DNA of 64,000 nucleotides, taken from positions 85,644,958-85,708,957 of the forward strand of contig CP136069.1 in NCBI GenBank assembly GCA_032622095.1. The letters are read 5' to 3'. Numbering within the stretch: position 1 is the stretch's first letter; every line of letters starts with the position of its first letter. The notes under the pieces were generated by a model, which did no database searches, was not told the DNA's origin, and saw nothing but the letters and a program-made list of their open reading frames with translations. A program made the position numbers and the translations under genes. Positions 22,632 through 34,245 of this stretch are shown piece by piece. Source of the stretch: Siphonodentalium dalli. Its lineage: Eukaryota; Mollusca; Scaphopoda; Gadilida; Siphonodentaliidae.

Positions 22632-23039
22632 ATACCATAATTATTTATAATTCAGTGATCTCAAAATAAATGACCCTTCAACGACAAAACATATATATGT
22701 ATTTCAAACGCATGGCCCATGGGGCTTTACTAGAATTGTATAATGTGTTACCGCCAACTTACCGGTATACATGTATACTAAATGTAAAATTTGGGAATGA
22801 TCTGTTTGTGCACATTGTAAATCCAGATTAAATTAAAGCCACAAGGCACGACACAGAACAATAAAGAGCATTCTGTGTTAGTCTATTCCAGATATGGTAG
22901 AAATAAAGAGCGTTTGTTTCACTTCTGAGTAAATGGTATATTACAAATTTTTTGTATTTGTCAACCTACAGTTTTTTCTACCTTCTACTAAATTACATAG
23001 ACAAAATTTGGAAACTTGAATGAGCCATATCAGTTTAAT
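22632..23039. other. Spacer between transposase and nuclease genes, right part
   Basis: AT-rich sequence without supported genes or repeats, presumably 3' flank of the nuclease gene. Confidence 0.45.
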
Positions 23040-23525
23040 TTAGTCTGAATTCACATCATTTACCGGTACAGTTACATGTAATTCTTTATGGAGGGGGATT
23101 TCTCGTTTCACTCTTTCAGAAAACAGTTCTGGTAACATTGCCGTAATATAAAATGATCGTAATTTGTTCAGCATACCGAACCAAAACTGTTCATCATAAC
23201 AAATTCTTTCAATTGACATGCCCTTAAATGTCCATACCACAAAATCGCACCATTTTCTGTTTGTCAGTGCCAACTGTCCTTGCACTTGGTAATAATAGGA
23301 ATGATTTCTTTTCAGTCTGGGTTGTCCTCCCTCTAATACACAATGAAATGAAGATGATAAACATGCTTCTTCAGGAGTATTATCCTTCCAGGTGTATGGG
23401 CATTTAATTTCCAACAGTCCCTTTGGGTCCTCACAATGGGCACATGTCGCAAGACCATCAGGACTAGTTCCAAGGAAAGGAAGTTTGGGATTTATAATAA
23501 ATCCACATTCCTTAACGTCGCAGGG
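23040..23525 (-). pseudogene. YqaJ-type recombinase/nuclease (5'-truncated)
   Basis: The minus strand is open from about 23525 to TAA at 23042-23040. It starts in a CGFIINPKLPFLGTSPDGL segment and continues through LLEIKCPY, then SYYYQVQGQLALT and WCDFVVWT. SPDG...LEIKCP is the PD-(D/E)XK nuclease core of YqaJ (lambda exonuclease-like) proteins, with catalytic D in SPDG, E and K in EIK, and Q in YYYQVQGQL. It lacks the usual N-terminal half because a repeat (family B) replaces it at about 23522. YqaJ proteins accompany THAP-DDE transposases in ISL2EU elements, and here the two genes are convergent with about 1.3 kb between stops. C-terminal part intact. Confidence 0.85.
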
Positions 23526-23800
23526 CTCATTTCAACGGATTTCAAACATTTTGGTATATGAGTTCAAATGACCAGTATCTAGAACGAGTTCGCAAACCAG
23601 GTCCGGCCGGATATTTTCAGCAGAGTTATTGGAATTTGTTTATTATTTTTGGTGCAAATGGACGACGCCACATGGCTAATTTCCACAAATGTCAATTTTT
23701 TTTACAGATTTTTGGAATATGAGTTCACATGACCAGTATCTAGAACGAGTTTGCAAACCAGATCCGGCCGGATATTTTCAGACTTTGTTTATTATTTTTT
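23520..23800 (+). repeat. Two-unit family B array interrupting the nuclease gene
   Basis: Begins at GCAGGGCTCATTTCAACGG and contains two units with CAGTATCTAGAACGAGTTTG and CCGGCCGGATATTTTC, as at 14841-15463. No nuclease sequence was recognised on its far side. Confidence 0.7.
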
Positions 23801-24571
23801 ATGTTTACCCATACCATAGTATGGTAAACATAGTGTCGTTGCCCGGATTGACCACTGGTAAATCTGTTTGGAGCAACATTAAATCCAATTCACCAATTGC
23901 CTTTGGACTACTTAGCTATTGATAAGGCTATATTATTTTCTGATGTCTCTTATGCCAATGTGCAAATAATCTGATAAAGAAGGCTATGGCATCTAATTTA
24001 AAATAAAGATTCAACAATAAACATCACATGATATTAACTGTAGACTTGGACATCCGTGCTGCAGAGTTATATCTTCAGATGGTCTGATATCATTATAATT
24101 GTTATTGGTTTAATAGAGAGGTCAGTGTTCAACATAAACAATTCCTGTGGTATTTTGACAGCTCTGCTATATTATTGATATTAATGGGTCAGTGGTGAGG
24201 TTGCTTATCTGTATACTAGGACACATTATTATTGTGAACTTAAATTGGACTCTTTTAACCCAAGTATTCCATGTCCAGGTCACACCTACACATTTAACCC
24301 ATGGGCTTGCTGGCTGTGGCGGTTTAGCATTACAGATCCTGTACCAGTGCATTCTCTTATATAAATGCCAGTGACCCATAAATTCCAATAATTTGTGTTA
24401 TGTACATTTGTCTATAATAGTACATAACAGTATACTCTATAATTCTATTAAAAAAAAATGATAAAATGGTTTTGGGAGGGGCGGGTGGATTTTTATCTCT
24501 ACCTACTTTTATTCCGCACCCTCCTTCTTTTATTTGGACCCTGAGAGTACATGCATGATTTGGTATATGGA
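23801..24571. other. Spacer with a short palindrome and a family C fragment
   Basis: A small palindrome TTTACCCATACCATAGTATG at 23811-23830 adjoins the family B array. At about 24293-24375 is a fragment of the TTAACCC/CTCTTATATA foldback family (ACCAGTGCATTCTCTTATAT). No gene supported. Confidence 0.45.
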
Positions 24572-25269
24572 TTAGGCCAAAAAAAAAAACTTATTTGTTT
24601 CCTATTACGGTGCCAAATTATTATTATTTTTTTTTTTGGTAATATTTTGTTCTTTGTTCCCCGAACAGTTAAGAAGTACATTAATGCTTACTCTTTATAC
24701 TTGTGTTAAGGCTGTCCATGTATATTGCAAGTAAACAGTAATTGTAGCACAATAATATGATAAGTATTGTCAATGTGAACAAACAAATGCCTCCCAGGCA
24801 CTCAACTATGCAGCTCTCTTGTAATTATTCTCTCAGTTTAGATTGTGTGGCACATCTTCCTCAGAGCACACTATTGACATATCAACAGGCCCAAGACGAA
24901 CAGCATAATAGGGCTTTTCTATGACTTTATAATAACATAACTTGTATGATATTAATTCAAACCTCACTTAAATATTTGGTCATACATACACCTCAGGACC
25001 TAAGACACACCTCCACTGGCAGGATATCTCACATGCGCCTCAGACACATTGCACAGGGTGTAAATGTTCCTCAAGACACCCCTCAATTGCATTGGAATAT
25101 AAAGTCCCACACCACACTGAAAATGGTACCACAGGCCACACCTTGACTGAGGTACCACACCTCAGCATTCAAATTGCCCTCAACTTTGAAGTTCCTTATA
25201 CACACTGGCATATGCATGCTTTGTAGTTTTATACACCCAAACAAACCAGTAGATAATTTCATGTGCTTT

Positions 25270-28236
25270 TTAGCTCACCTGAGGCTGAGACGAAGTCTCT
25301 GGTGGAGCTAGTATAAGTCATCACTCCTCATCCGTCCGTCCGTCCGTCCGTCAGTCCGTCCGTCAAGAATCATCTTCTCATCCCGAACCGTAAGACATAA
25401 CGTGTTCATATTTGGTGTGGATGTTCCCTAGGTGAATCGCATTCAGATTTGTTCAAATGAGGTCACTGGGTGAAATAGTTGTGAAAGCAGGGCCATAACT
25501 CTATTCCTCCATAGTAATTCTTAGAACGACTTATTTTACTGAACTATAAGGCCATATGGATTCATATTTGGTGTGGATGTTCCCTAGTTGACTCACATTC
25601 AGATTTGTTAAAATGAGGTCACCAGGTTGATTAGTTGAGAAACCAGGGCCATAACTCTATTCTTCCATAGTAATTCTTAGAATGACTTCTTCTTTTGAAC
25701 TATTTGACCGATTTAGCTTACATTTGGTATGGAGAGTCCTTGTGTGACTGGGGTTCAGATTTGTTCAAATGGGGTCACTGGGTCAAATAGGGGCAGAGCC
25801 ATGGCCCACGGACATAACTCTTAAAAAATAATTAATTCAAATCCTTGTTTTAAACCCTTGCCCCACCCCCACCCCCCACCTCCCCCACCACCACCACTGC
25901 ATGTCCCTGCCACCCCATACCAGATCCCAGCAAGGTTCACCCCATTAAAAGCCTTACACTTTAGTTATATGACATGCCAGGAACTGACCAGCCTTAATTC
26001 TCACAGTGCTCACAGCTGTGTGTCCAGTCATTATAAAGTAATTAACTTTTATCTCAATATCCACATTTATCAGGCTAAGAGAGAAAGAGGTGTGTGAATG
26101 AAATTTAATCCTATGTGTTTACAGCAATCTCAAATACAACTCTAACTGTTTGACAGTTTACACATTTTATAATAGTATTAGTATTAACCATTTCATTACC
26201 AGAGCTATGCTGGTACAGCAATAAAGACCCTGCACCAGTGTATTCTCCTATATACAAGAGAACACACTGGGGTTCAAGATCAAGGAAATTGTGTTAGGCC
26301 AATATAGTCAGACATCCAAATAAATCACACATGTCCTATTCTCGCAGGGATGTCGCCACATATGTTTGGGGAGGGGGCAAATTTCTCAGATTTGTTCATT
26401 GAGATGTAAAATTTTTTCCAAAACCAATTACATATACTAAAATAAAATGAATATAAAATAATAGACCATTGATCAAGAGAAATGAGCTCCTAGTTTTAAT
26501 ATTTGTCCAATATTTATTATTTTATAACAAGGTACTAGTATCATGCCAGTGCATTGTCTTATATATGTGAGTGTCCCATAGGTAGCCTCACCTAAGGGAA
26601 TGCACTGGCTTTCAAGGTTAAGGAAATATTGTTAGGCAAATGTAGACAAGCATCCAATAAATCACAGATGTCCTATTCTTGCAGGGATGTCCCCATGGGT
26701 TGAGGGGGTGGAATTAGCAGATTTGTTCAATGAGATGTAATTTGTTTTCTCAAAATTAATTATTTAGACTAAAATGAATATAAAATAGTAAACTACTTAA
26801 TTTTTTAACCCCCAGATTACATTATATAAAATATATGCCATATTATATACCATTTGAAAGAGCAAGCTCCAAAACATTGTATTATCAACTTATCCAGTAT
26901 AATAAACTGTGGACATGTTGTTTTTATTGAGTTGCCAAAGAGTTTTGTCATCTAGATTGCAGTAAAAAGCAAAATTATTTTCAATGCAGGGGGAATAACT
27001 CTACAGTATATATTAAAGATGGAGTTCTTCCCCTTCCATTAAAAAAGTTTGAATTCTGTTGCATTTTGGGATCCAAAGGGGGGGGGGAGTCATTCTATAA
27101 TTTCAATAGTTTTTGGCTCACCTGAGACGAAGTCTCTGGTGGAGCTATAGTCATCACTCCTCGTCAGTCCGTCAACAATTCTTTAAACTTCTCCTCTGGA
27201 ACCATAAGACCGTATGGGTTCATAGTTGGTGTGGATATTGCCTAGGTGACTCACATTCAGATTTGTTCAAATGAGGTCACTGGGTCAAATGTGGGCAGGG
27301 ACATAACTCCAAAAAATATTAAAAATTGCTAGTGAAGTCTGACATTTTTATAAACATTTCTGTCATTAATTCCCAATTACAACATCAATCTATCGTATGT
27401 ATTGTTCAAATCTTTCAACAGAACATTTAACTCTCCCACACCCACCACTTCACCAGAACATATTTGGCAAACTTGAAAAGTGTTCTTTGAAAGAACCACC
27501 AGCTCTATTTAGTTCACATTTAATATTGAGGCTCCTTTGGTGATGTGTGATTCAGATTTGTTTAATCAGGGTCACCAGGTCAAGTAGGTGCAAGGCCAGC
27601 TACATTACTCTTTCTCTCCATAGTAATTCATGATACGTCTTCTATGCAAGAATTAAATGGCCTATTTTGCTTATATTTGGTAGGAAATTACCTTGGGTGA
27701 CAGATTTGTGAAAATGGCATCACAAAGTCGAATAAGGGCATTGCCAGAGACATAACTATTTCACAACATAGTAATTCTTAAAATATGTATGGAAGAGCCA
27801 AGAACTAGTTGGCTTATTTAGCATGGAATGTTCTTGTTTGACTGCAATACAGATATTTTTAATGGGGTAACCTGGAAAAATAGGACAGTTTCCTTCTTAA
27901 TATGCTTCCTTCACAAGGACCATCAGGTCTATTTTATAAAAAGGCACTTGTGAGATTGGAAATTTCCAACAATTGGGAAAGTTTGAGATGTCAATTGTGT
28001 AATTCCAACCTAAGATTTGGGAGTCTGGAGCCCAGTCGGGAGGGGACTTGTTGGGGGGGGGGGGGGGGGGGGGGGGGTGATCAGTAGTGTACAGTTGGTA
28101 ATTTGGCCACATATCCTGTTTAGATCTACTTCTTTTAAAGTGATTATGAAAAGTTCTGACTGTTGTGGTCTCCAGAGTCCCAGTCTTATCAGTCTTTGCA
28201 GTCTGGTGAGCGACCCCACAGTCATTGACTGTCTTG
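25270..28236 (+). mobile_element. Pearl-like element A2 nested in G1
   Basis: Starts TTAGCTCACCTGAGGCTGAG and ends GTCATTGACTGTCTTG, with TTT on both sides (25267-25269, 28237-28239). In the copy at 56838-58108 the pre-insertion site is an uninterrupted T-run next to AGTGCCCATCCC. Inside are a CCGT microsatellite (25330-25372), units of about 150 bp to 25830, a C-rich tract, two fragments of the CTCTTATATA foldback family (about 26188-26360 and 26520-26720), and a second family-A head at 27113. It is therefore itself composite. A 30-G run is at 28048-28077. Confidence 0.7.
27113..27345 (+). repeat. Second family-A head nested inside A2
   Basis: TTGGCTCACCTGAGACGAAG followed by TCATCACTCCTCGTCAGTCC and one partial core unit. 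It sits about 1.84 kb into A2, so it is either a second insertion or a tandem duplication of the 5' end. Confidence 0.6.
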
Positions 28237-28727
28237 TTTAGTGCCCATCCCAGAAGAGTGTTTGATATGGTAGACATGCAGTCATACTAATAACTATGCA
28301 TGAACACTATGAATCCTTGATTGACTGGGGAGAGGAGCTTTAAATTCTGATACCGGTATAGAAAGTCTTCTACAATACATGTATATTGCTCTCTAACATA
28401 TAAGACTTCTTCCCACAAGACATGGGAGTTGAACAAACAAGATTACCACAGGCAGATTTTAAAGACTGCAGATTTATTGGTGAGATTGGGATTCATCTGC
28501 AACCACAAATGGACATGTATTTTAATAGAAGTAAATCATTTTTGAAAATTCCATCTAAAATTATTGCAGCTTAATGTAAACATAGTATACAGTATATATT
28601 TAGCGATATAGATGCGTTTACATGCATTAAACAAAATTTGAAATTTGAAAAAAAAAAGTCCAGGTCGGCCCAATTTCGGCAGGTCCGTCGGGTAACCGGA
28701 AACACAGATGTTTTTTTTTTGGCCTTA

Positions 28728-29025
28728 CTCACATGACAATTCAGGTCAAGTTAAAATTTAGGTTCGGCCATTCATTCTTACCAGATTTATGGCCCTTGTT
28801 TTCGAATTTCCTGATTATATTGGTTTCCGGATGATAACTTCATAGACATAGAATTTCCTTGTTATTCTGGTGTCTTTTAAATGAAGTTTTCAAATAAAAT
28901 TATATGTATTAACAACAAGTCAGTTTGACTAAATCGTTGTTCTCAGAATCAAACGTTTCATTTCTAAAATTAAGCCACCTTATCTAGGGGACATCTGGCC
29001 TAGCGACCTTTTATTTTACACCGTT
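28728..29025 (-). repeat. Family F fragment, reverse orientation
   Basis: Contains CAGGTCAAGTTAAAATTTAG, GGTTTCCGGATGATAACTTC, and at the right AAGCCACCTTATCTAGGGGA, the diverged form of the 14783-14843 terminus. Confidence 0.6.
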
Positions 29026-29736
29026 TATAGGCCAATATAAATCAATTTACATCCAACTTTTTCAAAAAATTGTGTGGCAGGGTGAATTTTATTTTTTATA
29101 ATTTATTTTTTCTAACATAAATGATCAGGGACAGTTCTAGATATTGAAGCAGTATCAAATCTTATATAATACAAGGTGATTTAGATTGTCCAATGCAATC
29201 ACAATATATTGGTTAATGGGTCATTGAAATGTACATGTAATTTGACAGTTAAGGCATGAAAAAAAAAGATATCAAAGTGAAAAAAAAATTGAGGAGGGGA
29301 CTAAAAATAGGGTCGGGAGGGGATGTAAATGCAGCTATATTTTTTACATTGGTCTTATGGCCCTTTCTTACTTTGTTTGGTTGATCACCACCAAACTTGT
29401 TATGTGTATGAATTGGCTCAAAATACAAGCTGTGCTTGAATTGGGGATTTGTCCAGTGTTTCTCAGCTGACGTACATGTATGGACCCTACATTTATTTGA
29501 CTTACCAGGTTAGATTTAAAAAAAAAATTTGTTTTCGGCTGTTAAACTCCCAAATTATGGAATCTTTCTGAAATGCAATTTGAAACAAGCCAATGGGTGT
29601 ATTATACAACTTTGGCGGTGATCGTTTTCAGCTACATGTAGGTGTCAATGATTACCAAAATAGTGAGTGCAAGGGAGTGCAGGGTTGAATTAATGTTTTC
29701 AAAGAATGAACTGTGTTATACAGTATGTACCTGTAC
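29026..29736. other. Spacer, probable diverged repeats
   Basis: AT-rich sequence. 29340-29500 contains pearl-like words (GGTTGATCACCACCAAACTT, GGCTCAAAATACAAGCTGTG). No gene seen. Confidence 0.4.
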
Positions 29737-32425
29737 TAACGCTGAAGGGGTCACTCTCACCAAAAAAAGTGCTGAAGGGTACACAGGATTTGAAAATGAG
29801 CTGAAGGGTACACAGGGTTTGAAATGTCGTTCTAAATGACGTTTAGTTTTCGTATCTGCCATGATTTCTGTTAGAGAATAATTGTTTACGTTCCAATGAA
29901 CATTAAAATGAACTGAAAACAAACTGCTAATGGGCGCCAGACTTTCAGAAACACTGTTAAGTAACGGTGTTGGTGGCGATCACAAACCCTGTGTACCCTT
30001 CAGCACATTTTCAAACCCTGTGTACTCTTCAGCACTTTTTTTAGCTCACCTGAGACGAAGTCTCCGGTGGAGCTATAGTCATCACTCCTCGTCCGTCGTC
30101 CGTCCATCCGTCCGTCCATCCGTCCGTCCGTCAACAATTCTTTGAACATCTTCTCCTCTGGAACCGTAAGACCAAATGGGTTCATATTTGGTGTGGATGT
30201 TCCCTATGTGACTCTCATTCCGATTTGTTCAAATGAGGTCACTGGGTCAAATAGTTGCGAAGCCAGGGCCATAACTCTGTAATTCTTACAACAACTTCTT
30301 CTCAAATTTCATTGGTCCGAATGGGTTCATATTTGGTACAAAGGGTCTTTGGGGGACTGTTATTCAGATTTGTTCAAATGAGGTCACTGGGTCGAATGTG
30401 GGCAGAGCCAGTGACATAACTAAAAAAAAAAAAGCATGTTATAAAATTTGAAAAAGTGACACCATTATAACATCTGCAGATTTATGAAACTTTAATCTTT
30501 AATCTTCTGAAATTACAGAAATATTCCATTACCCATCCCCCTCCCACATGGCCCAGATGCACCCCCACCCTGCAGTGGCCTACACCCAACCAACATCCCT
30601 TCCAATGGATATCATTTCCAGCTTCCAACATTAATACCTGGTCTATTAAAGTTGCAGATATCTCTTTGTGGATAGACAGAGAGAAACACAGGTCATTAAT
30701 CAAGGAATACAATGTCACTGACAGCTTGTATAAACATACTGCTAGCAATTTAAACAAACTGCCTGAATTTAGTGTGTCTGACATTTGCAGGTCAGAGAAT
30801 CATTAATAAGAGGTACAATCTATCATGTATTGTTCAACATGGCAAATAGGAGGTCTGTCATTTGCAGAATGAGGTCCCCAGAGGGTGAATTTAGTGATGC
30901 TATCCCACACAGTTGTTAGTTACATTTCCCTTCTAGGAAGTTTCTATATCCCCTAATTTGCAGAATATAAAATTCATAATTGAGGTGTCCAATGGGTGAA
31001 CATCAACTTCAACTGGGGAACTTCAATCTTATCCTAGGTCTGCCATAGCAGTTGAGGGCCTTAGCAGAATGAGGTCCCCAGAGGGTGAATTTAGTGATGC
31101 TAGCCCACTGTGCAGGATAGCGTCACTAAAGTCACCCTCTGGGGGACCTCATTCCGCAAATGACAGACACACTATCACACTATTTCAAGGCTTGATTGTA
31201 TAATACATTGTGTTGCTTGAGGCCAGGCACATACAATGTAGGAATAGGTGCACTATTTGCAGGCTTGCTCCTTTGGTGATTGTGGTTCAGATTTGTTCTA
31301 TCAGGGTCACCAGGTCAAGTAGGTGCAAGGCCAGCTACATTACTCTTTCTCTACATAGTAATTCATGATGTGTCTTCTATGCAATAATCAAATGGCCTAT
31401 TTTGCTTATATTTGGTATGAAATTACCTTTGTGAAAATGGGATCACAAAGTCAAATAAGGGCCGAGCCAGAGACTATTTCACTACATAGTAATTCTTAAA
31501 ATATGTTTGCAAGAACTGGTTGGCTTATTTAGCATGGAATGTTCTTCCTTGACTGCAATTCAGATTTTTTTTAAATGGGGTCACTTGGTCAAATATGGGC
31601 CAAACGAAGAACAGTTTCCCTCTTAATATGCTTCCTTCACAAGGACCATCAGGTCTATTTTACTGATATTTATCATATGTATGAAGGGTTCTTTGGTGTC
31701 TGGGATTTAAATTTATTCAGATGGGGTCACCAGGTTAAATAGGGTGGGACCAGGGACATAACTATATGTCTCTATAGTAATTCTTAAAATGTCTTCTCAA
31801 GAGAGGTTGGACTATTTAGCTTACATATAGTATGGAGCAATCAGGAGGATCCTTAAGTGACTGAGATTCAGATTTGTTAAAATGAGGTCAATTTGTCAAG
31901 AAATGGTGGGGCTATGGGGAGTTAACACTTTTGTGTCTAATAAAATCATTGAAATGCCAAATTCATTAAAACATCTACCTTGGAACCACCTGACTGATTA
32001 ATCTGACTTACATGTATTGTGTTTTGGATCCATGGATAATTGGGCTTCAAACATGTCTAAATGGTTTTGGAAAAAGGCGCTTGTGAGATTGGAAATTTCC
32101 AACAATTGAGAAAGTTTGAGGTGTCAGTTGTGAAATTCCAACCTAAGACTTGGGAGTCTGTATACCGGTCAAAGGGGACTTGTTGAGCTGGAGGAGGAGG
32201 GGGTGATCAGTAGTATACAGTTGGTAATTTCAAGGTGGATTTTCACCAATCTACATATGTGAAATCTCTCTAGCCACATATCCTGTTTAGAGCTATTTCT
32301 TTTAAAGTAATTATGAAAAGTTCTGACTGTTGTAGTCTCCAGAGTCCCAGTCTTATCAGTCTTTGTAGTCTGGTGAGCGACCCCACAGTCATTGACTGTC
32401 TTGTTAGTGAGAGTGACCCCTAACA
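29737..32425. mobile_element. Foldback element N split by a pearl-like insertion
   Basis: The left arm has AACGCTGAAGGGGTCACTCT, CACCAAAAAAAGTGCTGAAG and GGGTACACAGG. The complement (CCTGTGTACCCTTCAGCACA, then CTTCAGCACTTTTTT) is at 29988-30040. The last piece of the right arm (GTGAGAGTGACCCCTAAC) appears only after the insertion, at 32407-32424. The left arm therefore shows what the site at 30040 looked like before insertion. Confidence 0.7.
30041..32403 (+). mobile_element. Pearl-like element A3 nested in foldback N
   Basis: TTAGCTCACCTGAGACGAAG start, hairpin, CCGT microsatellite (30090-30133), about two core units (to about 30430), C-rich tract (about 30531-30600), the GAATGAGGTCCCCAGAGGGT foldback block (30870-31200), a long tail shared with A1 and A2, and the 3' stem-loop GTCATTGACTGTCTTG at 32388-32403. 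It sits in a T-run. Minus-strand frames in its tail (for example 32169-32438) are shared by the other copies but have no recognisable domain. Confidence 0.75.
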
Positions 32426-33004
32426 GTAATTTTGACAAATTTCAAATTCATTCTGAGTCGACCCTTTAAATAATTACTCCAAGCAGCATGGAACATCAAA
32501 CAAGCAAGAATCTACTGGTAGTCTGTATATGGTTCAATGAGTTCCATCAGTTTTATGTGAGAACACTGCAGTTAAACTAAGTCTAAATGGTACTTATCCA
32601 ACAATTTCATATGGGTCTGACACTGTCAAAATGTTTGGTAAATACTTGCTGGGCAAGCCAGGCAGAGATCCTGGTTTGAATTTCAAATGTTATGGGAAAC
32701 ACAATGTCTGATTGAATTTATTCATTCAGTTTAAGCAGCAACAGGAACATTTAAAACCAGCAAACAATGGAAAGAATGTTAATTTCATCCAAATGGGTAT
32801 CATTTTCAATCTTACACAAACAGTGCTTGGGTATCTGTCATTATCTGATCTGTATTAGACAAAAAGAGTTTTATGCTTTGCTGCTTTGATTTGTTGTACA
32901 TATATTGAGATGTTGTACTGGGTAATCTATCTCATTACCTCAGATAAAGGCTTCACTCCCATTTAACCCTTTATTTACAAAATGGATTCTCCCACCAATT
33001 ATTA
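32426..33004. other. No recognised feature
   Basis: Low-copy AT-rich sequence; no supported gene or repeat. Confidence 0.5.
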
Positions 33005-33115
33005 AGTTATGAAAGTATATATTAGAATGGTCTTATTCATTTGGAGGGGTGTGCAGGGAAATTGAGCAGACTACATACAAACGGCTTGTTGAACTTATTA
33101 TCTCAACATTTCCTA
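33005..33115 (-). repeat. Foldback family M fragment
   Basis: AGAATGGTCTTATTCATTTG then GGAGGGGTG and GTTGAACTTATTATCTCAAC; a diverged copy of the family seen intact at 44805-44905 and 63385-63560. Confidence 0.55.
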
Positions 33116-33185
33116 AGGCCAAAGAATTTATCTAGTTGGTTAGTTACAAGTCGGTAGGTAGAAATTTTCATCCCATTTCATGTTC

Positions 33186-33965
33186 ATTTAATCTCACTGA
33201 AGCACAATTAATTGCACTTAAAAATTGCGCTTAAGCGCAATTCATGGTTATATGTAACTAAACACCCCTGGTGAATAAATAGGTTTATCCATAACATAAG
33301 CCTTAACTTCTATTGACATATCAACTCTTGTTTTCATTGGTTAGGATGGGTAGGGAACTTGCCTAACTTCTTTATCAAAATGGTTGACTTGCAATAGTAT
33401 TACATTCTGTATTAATCGGGGCGACTGATTTTCTTCAATTTTCCAGTATACAGGCACACATATGGATAACCATATGTGGGAAGGAAGCCCTTTATAGTGA
33501 CAATACTTTCGCACTATATGACCATGCAATACTATAGATCTGTGCAAGAGATGCTGATTTAATAAAATAAACACTACAGCTCAAGGACTGAGACACCAAA
33601 GCTCCAGGAATGAGACAACAATTTTTGGGACAGGGATGCTGATAACATGAAAATGTGTATTTTCCATGATTTAAATCAATAAGTAAACCATGTTGAGTAC
33701 TCAGACTAATTAAAGCAGGTTATAATTAGCCCAATTAATGCTCTTGTGTTGCTAGGAGATACACCAGTCATGCCAATAGTTTAGGGGTAGGTTAGATAGT
33801 AGTTAAAATTAAGCTTAAGCACAATTCATTACGCTTAAGCGTAAATGCCCTATTTGTGCTTAAGCATAATATGTGGTATTTATGCTTAAGTGCTATTAAT
33901 TCCTCTTAAGCGCAATTGATGCGCTTTAATAAGCGTAATTCATTATTAAATGTGAATTTGGCCTC
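33186..33965. repeat. Cluster of CTTAAG-centred palindromes (family H)
   Basis: Repeated GCGCTTAAGCGCAATT-type words at 33200-33245 and 33810-33945, spaced about 15-40 bp. Between lies a GGACAGGGATGCTGATAACA segment that recurs at 46980-47200, also beside CTTAAG clusters. The two regions are therefore copies of one composite repeat. Confidence 0.65.
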
Positions 33966-33969
33966 CCAT

Positions 33970-34245
33970 AGGAATGCATTCTAATAACATCACAGACAAT
34001 TTCAAAGAAATCGACCATACCACTCCATAGAAAACATTGTCTGAACTCGGCTCAATTGTAAATATTTACATCTTGATTTGTGATGCAACTATCGGAGATA
34101 AACTGACACAAATTATTTCGCCATCGAGAGTCATTGCATTTAATTAATATATAAGAATGACTGTGTGTGTTTTCAATTTAGATAACTACTTTGAACAAGA
34201 TTATTCTCAATTTCTATTTGATCACCCTACTGGAGTGTTTCTCAG
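33970..34245 (+). repeat. Dispersed repeat J, copy 1
   Basis: Contains CAATTTCAAAGAAATCGACC, ATACCACTCCATAGAAAACA, GGATGCAACTATC-like and TTTCTATTTGATCACCCTAC. Copies at 41632-42012, 54953-55325 and, cut by the window edge, 63915-64000. No TIRs found. Confidence 0.7.

Larger units (their letters stand above)
24575..28724 (+). mobile_element. PIF/Harbinger-like non-autonomous element G1 with nested insertion
   Basis: Ends are GGCCAAAAAAAAA at the left and TTTTTTTTTTGGCC at the right, flanked by TTA on both sides (24572-24574, 28725-28727). Two other copies (50336-51381 and 56838-58108) align along 24575-25269 and 28240-28724 and lack the middle. That middle, 25270-28236, is a pearl-like insertion, so the element proper is about 1.18 kb. 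A 3-bp TTA/TAA duplication with GGCC-start ends is the PIF/Harbinger signature. No transposase remains. Confidence 0.8.

Noticed and set aside
23811-23925. Possible upstream coding part of the YqaJ gene beyond the family B insertion (minus-strand frame near 23815-23915)
   Set aside because: An open stretch exists, but it carries none of the motifs expected N-terminal to the nuclease core, so continuity cannot be claimed.
25858-26097. Proline/histidine-rich short protein
   Set aside because: Comes from the C-rich low-complexity tract present in all family-A elements.
28048-28077. Run of about 30 G as a possible G-quadruplex regulatory element
   Set aside because: Lies inside a pearl-like insertion at a position where other copies have short G-rich sequence; most simply slippage or an assembly-sensitive homopolymer.
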